A stretch of 43,182 nt of DNA, taken from positions 1 to 43,182 of the forward strand of contig JAWQRO010000319.1 in assembly GCA_033557835.1 (NCBI GenBank), in the 5' to 3' direction. This stretch comes from Helochares maculicollis. Its lineage: Eukaryota; Arthropoda; Insecta; Coleoptera; Hydrophilidae. The notes beneath the pieces are model-generated. The model was given only the letters and a program-made list of their open reading frames with translations, did not search any database and was not told the origin of the DNA. This document shows, one piece after another, positions 13,101 to 25,100 of the stretch. Every line of letters begins with the position of its first letter. The stretch's first letter is position 1. The translations under genes were made by a program, and so were the position numbers.

Positions 13101-16100
13101 AGATTTAATTATTCAGGTATTGAAATTTAATAAAACAGCATATATTAGCTAAAACCTTCGCGGTCGAAAGTGCTGCTAAAAACCTAACTTTGTCGAAATA
13201 GTGCTTTATGGAAATAGAATTTAATTTAAAATATTTAATAATAATGCATGTCCGCAAGTTTAAAATGTTATTTTGTTGTCAAGAGATGGCGCATGAAATC
13301 TATTGAACTAAGCCAAAGCGCCATTTTTTGGTAAGACGTCATATTCGTTTAGTTGTTTACGAGTTAGTAGCATACTTCTTTTTCGTGTAAAACATGTCGA
13401 ATTTTGAGCCAAGTAAAGAGCATTTGCGGCATGTAATGTTCTTGTTCAATCAAAGGAAAAAGGCATTGGAAAGTCATTGAATTCTTGTAGAGACTTACGG
13501 CAATCAAGATTTGTGAACGCTAGTACCAACGTTTCAAATGTGGCGATTTCAATGTTATTGATAAAGAACGTGAAAAACGACCAAAAAATTTGAAGACGAC
13601 GAATTAAAAGCATTTTTGGAAGAAGTTGATACACAAACAAAACAAATGATGGTGGAGCAGTTGAATGTCACTCAGCAAGCCATTTTCGATCGCCTGAGAG
13701 CCATGGGGAAGATTCAAAAGGTTGGACAATTGGTTCCACACAAACTGAACGAACGACAGATAGGCAGACGAAAAATTTTGTGCGAAATGCTGCATTTACG
13801 CCACAAAAGAAAAGCTGTTCTGCATCGAGCTGTAACTGGCGATGAATATGATGAAAATTTCAAACGTAAGAAATCGTGGGTAACGCCAGGATCAATATCG
13901 AGTACAAAATCGAATCATTTTGGGAGGAAGACAATGCTGTATGTGTGGTGGATTCAGAAGGGAGTAGTGTACTACGAGTTTCTCAAACTCCGCGAAACAG
14001 TTAATGCCGTCCGCTACTAACAAAAAATAGTCTATTTAAACCACGCATTGATCGAAAAAGGCTCAGAATGGGATCGAAGGCACGGCAAAGTCGTTCTGCA
14101 CCATGACAACACTCCTGGACATTCAGCCAAAGTGGTCAAAGGAACGATTTCTTCGCTTGGTTGGGACCTCCTACCCCACCCGCCGTATTCACCAGACCTG
14201 GAGCCTTCTGATTATCACCTTTTCTTATTGATGGGACACGCATTGGCTGAGCAGCCCGTCAAGACTTTCGAGTGCGTACAAAAAGGCTCAATTAATTGAA
14301 GCTGTCTTTTGGAATGGCATCCATAAATCCATAAATTGCCCGAGAGATGGATAAAATGCGAGAGCCAATCATTTGAATAAAAAAATGCTTTACCATTGCT
14401 CTTAAATAATTGCGTATTTTTCATAAAAACGAACATTTTAAACTTATATCATCCAAAATCAAGAAGGCTAGCCATTAAATATGTTAATAAGCGCTAAAAT
14501 AGCAGAACGCTAACACAATTAATTATACAAAATAATGCCAATCTTCTGTCTACTAAAGTGTGTACAGGCAAGAATGCAAAAGTATGACGATTTTGTGTAG
14601 ATATATGTGTTTAATTCCACAGACAGAAAAGTATTCCGTCACCATATGAGCAAACATTTAAAAATATGTTTAAATTTTGATATTTCACTGAGTTTCAAAC
14701 ATTTATCTGACTTACAAATCAAAAATTCTGGAAGGTCTCCACTCGGCATTTTCACAGAGCTACTCATATGACATAAAAGCACATTAAATTCACAAGATTG
14801 TGAAATCATGGCTGGAAAATTGTAGACAACCAGAGCTTTAGAATGCTGAAATGAAAAATACAAATTATAATCCTGAACACTTATAAATTTTAAATCAGGA
14901 TAACAAACAAAAGAGGTGAAAACCGCAGCATCTTTAACAAACATGGAGAAAATATACGCTTAAAACTCTCCAAGCTGTATTTCAATCGACACTATTGGGA
15001 AAATCATTAACTATCGGTAACAAAGTATACAAAACTTATGAAGTCATGAAAAATCATAACATTATTATTATGAATAATCGTGATCATTAGGAAAACAAAC
15101 CATAGATAATGCTGGAATGGAGAACTTATAAATCCTGGGCGAACGTACTGAACAGTCATTAATATTAACGAAATGATGTGAAAAATCACAATAGTTAGTT
15201 ATGATAAACCTTAAAATTAGCCGTTTCATATAATGTTAAAACTAAGAAATAGCACTTCTATTGCTCCAATCATGTAGAAATGTTGGATTACCTAAATTAT
15301 AAAAGCGTTTAATGCGGGTAAACACGTCCAACTCGATTACTCAATTTTAATGACTAATTTACTTGAAAAACTTTCAGAATTGTGTAGATCAACTGATACT
15401 TCCGATGATCCTACATGTCTTAAAATTGATAGAGAACTATGAACTTACTAGAATAGCCGTATCTTAAACTGTATTGCTTCACCTTAAAAGATCTGAGCGT
15501 TACCATGTTTACCGAACAGACATACCTTCAAGAACCGATGGCATGCCAAAAATGCGCATAATAGATTCCGAAACACTCAAAACGTTGAGAGCCATCAAAA
15601 GTTCCAGATTGAATTTTGTGTGTTCTCAATACTCTCCTTTCTCTGTACTTCACATAATTATACGAGAATCTAAACACAAAGCGTTGGTTGACTATGGATA
15701 TTTTCTACATGTCATTTTAAAAACTATCCTGCTTCTACTTTAACCGCAACAATATTGAAGGAGCGTTTAAGCAAGTGAACATCTAAATTTCTTTCCTAAA
15801 CCCTTTTTTCGTGTTTTGATGAACGTAATTAATACTTACAACTTCTTATGTCTGTAATTTAAAGATGGCTCGTCGAAATTCTTTGTTTGACCCTTAGTGC
15901 GACATTGAAATTTCATTTGCCACTTAATAAAAATTATGCCCAAATTACATAAAAAACAGCGTAAGGATAATCAACGTCGAAGGTAAAAATACTTCAGCCT
16001 CAGCCTGACAAGATAGAAGTAATAAGGAAATTTAGTCTAAAACATCATTTAAACCCGAAGACCAGTCTTAGTTATTACACCCATCGCTTATGACAGACAT

Positions 16101-19100
16101 ACATCATTTTGATCTGACAAACGAGACATAAAAATATATAATGAATAAATTTGCAAAAAGAAGAAGATTAATGTAAGTCAACCGTCAGGAAGGAGGTTTA
16201 TATAAGTCAGTAGGACCACACACGAGCAGCTAAGTGTCTAGCAAGTCCTGATGGCCGATCATCAAGAATGAATGTCGAGGACGATGGAGGAAGCCAACGA
16301 CGTTGCTGGTTGGTTGTGATGGCATAAGACAAAAACCAAGCTAGAAATTCAATTTACAAGAGCATCACAGCTATTATTCCTTGCTGCACCGGTCGATGAT
16401 TGATATGACAGAGGCAAAGGTCAATGGCCACATGAAGGTCACCTTGCCATCTAATGCAGCACGCTAAGAAGACTCGTTTTTGTAAATGGCTGCATTGTAA
16501 TAAAACCATTGTATATTATTACATACATTAGAGCCTTAAGCTACCTTTTGAGCAATTTTCTCAGCTTGCACGTCAATGCAGTGGCTTGCTTATAAACCAT
16601 AAGTTGCGATTGATGAATCCGGCGAACAAAATTGGATCCTGAAAGAAAGAATTGGTTTCTATAGATGGAAGTGAAATTGCTTGTGTATAGAACATGAAAA
16701 TTTTAGGTTGCAAAAGATGAGGCCTGCTCTAAGAATCTCATCATTATATGGTCCACTGCATATATGGCTTGCGGAGATAACGTAGACAACTCCCAAAGGA
16801 CCACATTTCATCCTGGTTTAAACTGTTTCGGAAAAAATTGGAGATCCTAAGCCATTGGCTTATTGGCTAAACTTTATGGAATACTTAAATCGCAAATTAA
16901 CGTTGTCCAAATGGGATGCTTGGCGAATTAGATCTTGATTTAAAAGGGAAACAAACACTGCTAGCCTTATCCCAATAATATTTTGTTTGGTAATGACATA
17001 CCCAATAAGAACTCAAATATTATAATTGAAGCCTCAGATCTTAGACATGAAAAGGCCAAAACCAAGGACTAGTTTTGGCAAACGCCTCTAACACCAGCCG
17101 GTTAAATGAAAACGGAAGTTGTACATTAAGAATAATTTGTTCCACAAATAGTTTAATTTAAATCGAGTTAGCAACAAACATTTTTTAATTTGAAGATTTG
17201 ATGTAAATTACGTAAGAATAGTTTATTGTTATACAAGTAAGCGGATATGCGTTATAATTTAAATTGGTTCTAAGAATTGAAATTAGTTTCCAGACGAAAA
17301 GTGAATTTTGTATTTTAAATAAATATTGTAATTAAAACAATAAAAATTAGTTTCTACAATTTAAATAATTACCATGACTGTTTAACTTTAACAACGCATT
17401 AATTTTGTAAATTCAAATGTGTTTCTATACATGGAATTAATTTTTTAATTCGATTGAAAGTCAATTCAAGTTTATTATTTTAATTAGGTTCTATAATTAA
17501 ATAATAAATCAGGTGTTGGCAAAACGATTTATAGCACGATCGTAATAAATGTCAGGATAAATTAATGTTTGATTTGTACTTCTATAATTTTAATTGCAAT
17601 AACTCAATTAAAAAACATGAACACCTCATGATACTTAAAATTTGTAAAAACGTGCAAACGACCGAACAAATAGGTCTGAAAATTCCTAGTTATGCTTGTA
17701 ACAAAAACTTTGTTGGGGAAGTCATTGCGTTAAAAACGCCTCCTTATTCAGTCTGGAAGTTTTTGGGTTCTCGTGGAGAAATTATGGACAAAGCGGAAAC
17801 TAGTTTTCGCTAAACAGTTAAAAAAACACGGGGCGGACAAAAAGAAGGCACTTGAGAGTGTTTTCTTGTATGTATTCAGCAAGAGTCGACAATCAAAATT
17901 CATTCCCGGAGGCTGAAGTTCGACTGAAATCGAGCGACTCCAGCGCCACGTCGGTGGTGACCTACCGAACTAACTTTAATAGAGTTGAGCTGAATGCCCG
18001 TTGGATGTAATTTATTTGGCAGCGGAGAAATATAGCCCATAACTTTGTATGAAAATAAAGAAGAATTATATGAACATTATAAATCAGCCTTTTGCTCATT
18101 TTTATTACACTTGCCGAAATTTATTATTTTGGCTAATTAAATGTAATGAATAATTTGGCTCGGCTGCGATGGGATGGCACGGGGCTGGGGCTGGGAAGGG
18201 TGGAGGAACTATTTTCGCGGTTTGAACATTCATTATTTTCAGGAAATGAACTTCCTTTTTCTCCACACTAATGCTCCGAAAATGAGTTGTTATTTATTTT
18301 TCATGTCCTTATACATCCACAACCGACAAAAGATCTCGAAATGGAACTTTTGAACGAATTTTCTATTGCCCCGCCACGTAGATGTATGTATGCTGTAGCT
18401 GTATGAAATATAGACTCCATAAAACTTAGACACAAAAAACGTTCCTTTATATCTTTCCGTATTTTATGTACATCTCTAACTCTCACAATAAAATTTATTG
18501 TTATTCCTCACTTAAAATATATTTACAATGTATACTCCATTTTCACCACCCCACACTGGCGTTCATGGTGATGGCAAGCCGCCCTATGTGCCCTACCTTT
18601 TAAGAATTAATCATTTTAGGATCTAATATTGCACAACAAAAATTTCATTCGGTAATTGTTCTCGAATTGAAACATTATTTATTCGATTAAATGATCCTTT
18701 GTGGCAGTTCTTTTCATGTCTCTCCCCTAGCGTGCCTTACTTATGTAGCTACTTGGTTATAACCCAATTCGAATGGCTCAAATGGTTGCTTGTATATTGT
18801 TAACCCCTCTATAAAATTTATGCGATCATCCCCTGACAACCCTCCGGTCTGTTTGATCACATTAACGTCTCCGATTGTAAGAATCCAATGTTCCAAGTTG
18901 TAACCAATTTAATAAATATTTAATTAATCTGTAACCTTATTTCGTTCGCTGCACACTAAGTTGAAAGTTTTAAAATCAATAATCAAATATTTACATTAGA
19001 ATGTGTTAAAAATATACCTGCATAACCCACTTTCAAGTAAACCTGTTACAGCAGTGTTAAACAAAATGTATATTTTCTATTAATTAGCTAATTATAATAG

Positions 19101-22100
19101 CCACATTTAAGTAGAAAGTTTTTATACAGTCTGCATTCGAGATGATTTAAACGTTCTTAATGTCCAAGCAGCTCTTTATGCTTAAACCGTTGGTAATACA
19201 GTGTTGATATTCATTCCTTTCTTGAAACTAAAATCTTTCTTTCTACTTTTGTTTGCGTTAACACTGTTCCTTAACATTAAAAGCGTTTCTTACAACCAGT
19301 TAACTGTACATAAGCGTTTTGCTAAAAAAAACAACGAAAAAATTAAGTAATGGATGCATTTATATAAATACCATAATTAATACTGCATTAGAAAGTACTC
19401 GGGATCATTTGATTTCCAAGAAAAATATACCTTAATCCTCAGACACAGAAATAGTCGGTATTTACAGTTAAATTAAGCAAACATTAGAAATTAAGGTGGA
19501 GCTGCATGGTCTTACTTGAATGGATTCCTATAAAAACATTACGAGCAATTCGATGATTATTTTGAATTAAATTACATTTTAATAACTGTTTCATTAAGCG
19601 GCTGGTTAATGAGCCTTTCTCTTCATAAAATGCACTTTTTTAGCACAGACCGATAAGGATTTTGGGGAAGAATTTCATCTTCGGTAGCACATTATTTCAG
19701 ACCTTTATCAAATAAAGTTTTAACGATTACATTATTTGGAAAAATCCATAAATAAGCTAAGTGTGCAAACTGAGCTATTAGAAAAGTATTTTTAAAAAAC
19801 TTAAAAATCTCAATAGGACTACAAGCTTAAAAACTAAAACGAATCATCCATGTGGAATGATAGCAAGTAAATAATTCAATAACGACCCTTCAAAACTGTC
19901 AGCAAAACATGCAAAAAACGCAAAAATAGCAAATTATCCGCAGGAAAAACTTAATCAGCTTTGAAGCAATGTGTGAGTTTTGGCAGGCTTTACAAGAAAA
20001 TTTTAATTAGAATAATTTTGGAATATGCATACATTACAGATAAGATATAGAAACTAATTATTTCGGTAAATATTTACTTCATTAGTCTTTAGTTTCAACC
20101 CCTCAATATCTTATTTTGCATATTACTAATTGTGCGAAAGTATCAAAAAATTCCTTTGCAATTTATTTACTGTTATTATTTTTCGAATAGCTACTAATAA
20201 CATGTTTTCATGGAAAGAACCTACGTCAATATCCGTTTGACGTTCGCGTAGCTATGCAAAAACTTTTTATTGTTATAATTGAACATAACGAAAATTGTTT
20301 CGTTACTATTAGTTTAGCAGGGAACATTTTTCGTGAAGCGATGGAATTTCAAAAATTTAATCGTAATAGACGAAAGACTATTTATAACGAATAACGATGG
20401 CCTATTTTAACGAGGCGAGTCAAAATTGGTTTTTATGGGAATATACACAAATCGCTTTAATCACCAACGTGTAACCGAGAACTCTGCAAATAGAATTATT
20501 CCAAAAAAATGTTTTTCGCCATTATTGTTTTTTCGAGGAAACGTTAAATTATCAATTACCCAAGACTGATAACTTGAGAGAGTTTACGTAACAAATTAAA
20601 ACTCTTCTCCTTTCCGAAACAATTTTATTTTTCGTCGTCGTTTTTCCACTTAAGGAAGTTCTGCGTAAATGTTAAAGTTCAGCAACAGCCGTTGAGAAAG
20701 TTTTATTTAGTTTGAAACTTGCATATCATTTTACCAGATTGCATCCGATACAAGTTTAAATTGCAACGCCTCTTTCTTATTGTTTCAGACTTTCCACACG
20801 CCCAGTTTTGGGGACGAGGAGTTCGATATCCCCGCTATAAATCCACAACAGCAACACGGCCACCCTCCTGGCGGCCAACAAAACATGCAAAATTATCAAC
20901 AGCAACAGCAAATGAATATGCAGCAAATGAATCAACAACAGGAAAGCATGGGGATGCATGATCCTACGGGGGGCTATCAGCAGCCTTTGTACTTATCGGG
21001 CCCTGACCATGGTATGGTGAATCCTTCATACCATAGTCCACAGCCTAATTATTCGATGAGTCCGAATCAACAACAACAACAGCAGCAGCATAATAATCAG
21101 CTGTTGATGATTCAACAGCAGCAGCAACAACAACACCAACAGCATCAACAGCATCAGCAACAGATGATGATGAATCATGGGCAGCCTCCTCCAGGGGGAA
21201 TGGGTCAGTATGGTGCTTCTCCCCAACATCCTCAAGGTAGGGGAAATAGCCCTCCAGCGCCTGGACAAGAGCCTACGACTAGTGAAGACAGTGATGATAG
21301 CACACCACATCCTGCTATGGTAAGAATTTTTTGCCTTTTAGTAGGCTCTTAGTATATGTCTTCTAAGGTTACTCTTTCAAGAAAGGCGGGCTCCTTTTAT
21401 TTGTATTTATAAAAATGTTTCTGATATTGTGGCGACTTGGCACGTTAGACCAGTTACATAGTAGATCAGCTTAGTGAAATTGGAGGGTCTTTGGTCAAAA
21501 AACCCCTCCTCTGGAGCACTGAATATAAAGGGAAATACAGTCAATAATCAACCATTGATGAGGAAGAAGAAAACAAGGCAGGACTTTAGAATCGTGTTAT
21601 ATTTCCAAATTCTTCTACTAGAAGTAGTACTAAGACTCTATTCCATCAAGCAACTCCTTTTATGGAGTTACCTCGTGTGGTCTCATCTGTTCCGCGCAAT
21701 TTTCGGCGGAGATTGAGATTTCGGTAAGTTGAAAGAACTGCATAAAATACTCCATGAATGTAGTTCCCCAAGATCTTATCTAGTATGACATTGCTTCCCT
21801 TTACGGGATATTTGCTCTGAATTTTGAAAAAAGCAGCGAAAATTTTCGCTATGGCCAACAAAAACCAGTCTAAGATTTCTCATCACATGACATTTCCCTT
21901 TAAAAAAAAACAACGAAATCTATCACTAAGGCCTTCAGAAAACACAATCTGCGATTTCCCAGCACAAAATCCACCACATAAAAAATGAGAAAATAGAAAA
22001 CCATATTAATTAAGCTGTGTTTTTTTAAGTGAGTTTGATATGAAAGTACTTAACTAAAAATTGATTAAGTATAAATGTAAAATTAAAATTAATGGAAATA

Positions 22101-25100
22101 AGAGTTAAGGTTTTTTGGATTTTTGCAAACGTTTATTTCGAAAAAAATGCTAAATGATTGATGAAAATATTTTCCATCGTTGACTATGACTTTCTATCAT
22201 CTTTCTGGCAATTTATCCATAAGAAAAAATCTTTTTGGCGCGATCCATTCTGTGACCCATTTTTTTATTTCGTCATGAATGTTTAGTGCTGATCTTGGAA
22301 AGCGCGTTGCATTGATCAAAATAATTAAAAATCTGATGGGGTGTAGTCTGCCAGCTAGGGAGTGTATGGAAGAATTTCTCATATAACTGCTGCCAAAGTT
22401 TTGTTTTTCTTGTTTTGTGACATGTGGCCGAACATTGTCGTGGAACAAAGTCAATTTCCGCTGTTTATTGGCTAGAATAGGAGGTTTTTCATCCGACTGT
22501 CTTGGTATCCATTTCTGATCCAAGAATTCGTTAAGGTCTTTAAAGATGAGTTTTTTTCTGTCCAATCTGTGGTATGTTTGATTGTTTTTAGCTTTGATTA
22601 TGGAATAGGATTGATTTTATGAACATCAGTTTATCTATATAGAATATATAAGGGTATCTATAAATATTGGAGGTCTGTTATTTAACCAATTGAATTTTGC
22701 AATTTTATGAGACTATCACTACAACGCTTCTTGTTTTGTTGTTTTCTTGGATGGAACATTTTATTGCATATTGTTGTAAGGTTATCTGGTACTTTTGAAA
22801 CTACGATATTTTTCTCTACGTGAACAAAGACTTGTTGTTTTGTCGAAATTCCTTACGTAATATTGGGTCATATTTGTCTGTAATGGTTGCTGCTAATTTT
22901 AAGGAAACTGTCACGTAGTGGATACTCTAAATGTTTTGCTCGAAAAATGTCAGGAAACACAATTCATCTATAATCGCAACACAATAGTCTTTCTACCCCA
23001 TTGGTATTGATTGAAGATTCTGCTGTTCGTTCTAACGATAATAGTATGGAACAGGAGAATTTGTTTCTCACAAATGTTGGTGCTATGAGATATTGGAACG
23101 AAAAGTTTTCTTGATCATGGGCACATGAATTGCAAACATTTCTGTTGTCATATTAAGGGGGTATTCTAGTGTAGAGGCACGAATTTCGCCCGGTTTTTGA
23201 AGCGCTGTATTGAAACAAATAATATTTTTACTATTCATTTTTTTATAGTTTGGTTATTGATATTTTAATAGTACATAAAATAATTTACAAAAAAAATAAA
23301 ATTTAATCCACAAAGATATGAAGAGTCAAAGTGGGTGGTCCCAAAAAAACAAGTTGTCCTGGCGGGCGTGAATTGGTGATTGGCAAAATAAAAAAATTCC
23401 AACATTATAATTATTATAGATGCTGCTATCGTATAAACCACGGACAAGAAAAAACAAATTTTTTGACAAAATGGCAGTTTGAAAAAAAAATTTTTTTGCC
23501 TGATTTTTCAACACTCTAGAGTTTTTTAAAAGTACTAAATGAAAAGTTATCGTTATGGTCGTATTTCATATAATAAAGGGATGTATAAAGAACATTCTCT
23601 ACAAATTTGAAGGAAATCGGTCTATTAAAACTCGAGATATCCGTCCCGCCAGCCCGAAAAAAGTAGTTTCGAGAATAACGCGTTTTAAGTTTTCGGACAA
23701 GTTTTTAGTGATTTAACTGATAGGTTAGCTCAAAACTAACTTAAAATAAAATTAAAGAGAGAATATTTCATTAAAACCAGTTTCTAAGTTTTTTTAATTA
23801 AATAAAGATGTTCAAAATTTATATAATAGGTTTTATAAGGGGTTTTCATCCATTGAATTTCCGTCTTCTGTTGATTTGTAACGGTCGGACCGGAACCGAT
23901 GCGGGCTACTACAAACGGCTATAATTCTGAAACTAATGAGAATTTTGAAAAACTCTTGTAGTGACATATTCTTGAATGTCTAAACTTTAGAAATATGAAA
24001 AAAATCGATTTTTTTAAATTTTCTACAATAGAATACCCTCTTAAGAGAACAAAGCAAAGTACAATAGATACACAAAGCTATTGTTCAATACAGTTCTTAG
24101 AAATAGTCAAAAGTATCTATAATCGTGACAACAACAATTTACCCCGGGCTAGCTAATTATCAAAATCGTTGCACTTCTTATTACATAAATTATTTAAGTT
24201 ATTTATAAATTTAGCCTTATTTTATTTATATAATTTCCTTTTTAAGTAAAGTGAGAGCAAAACTAATTGCAATAGGCAAAGTAGGAACACTTTCAACCAA
24301 CAGAAGAGGTCAAAATATAAAGCAATAAAAACCAATTAACCAATAAATCCCAACAAGAGCATTTTATAATACAAGCCCATCAAATTTTAATTGACAAGCA
24401 TTTACCCATCTATACATCATAAACCACAATCGACTTTTGTGCTTGTACACAAAACATTATTAAAATCATTACCGTCAATAAGTGGGTTTTGCATCCGCAA
24501 ACGTTTCTTGATAGATACTGATAGCGAACACACAATGCATTACAGCAGAGTTGGAATTTTCAATTTCAATTTTCGATATTTAAAGAGATTAATTATATTT
24601 AACCTATTTGTTCATAATTCAGAGCGTAATATCTGTATAAAACAGTAATTTGGTTTCATCGCCTATTAAATTTAACAATTCAATTTGCATTTAATAATAA
24701 ACGGCACAAATTCTGTTTTATGAAATACTACTAAATATATATTAAATTCCCTGCGATCTACAATTGAAGTTTGTGCCACTGTCTCTCCGAGCGGTTCAAC
24801 GGCTTTCCGTGAGCTTTCGAGCTTTTAGTCCGAAACCCCATCGCCTGTAATATCTTGCGGGATAGCATTATACCACCGCCTCCTCTTTCACCCGTCCTAA
24901 ATGAGAGAACGTATAAAACAAAATATAAAGCTTTTTGAGTGTTTGACTTAAATCATTGTTTTCTTTTGCGTCCCGGGTTGTAATTTAAATTTAAGTGTGT
25001 TTGAGTTTTTAGACGGAGCGGAGCGTTTATTATTTTTTCGAAATATTGTTGAATTGAATTGGGAAATTTATTACAGCTCGGAATTCTGAAATGATTATGA

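Larger units (their letters stand above)
10138..20788 (+). other. TOX intron (10.65 kb)
   Basis: It is bounded by gtaaga and tattgtttcag. It contains the mariner pseudogene at 13394-14456, a possible decayed reading frame at about 16604-16950, a GC-richer islet near 17830-17960 and a G-rich block at 18181-18200. Otherwise it is AT-rich with no supported genes. Long introns in developmental regulators often hold enhancers, but none can be proven here. Confidence 0.8.

Noticed and set aside
15474..15743. Plus-strand 89-codon frame
   Set aside because: No protein family recognised, no splice signals tied to it, and it lies inside the long TOX intron.
20777..21310. Minus-strand Leu-rich frames over the polyQ exon
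   Set aside because: These are antisense shadows of the CAG/CAA-rich TOX exon; the plus-strand reading matches a known family.
23331..23519. Short frames inside the TTAA element as a possible transposase
   Set aside because: Only about 60 codons, with no DDE motif, and the stretch is AT-rich low-complexity sequence.
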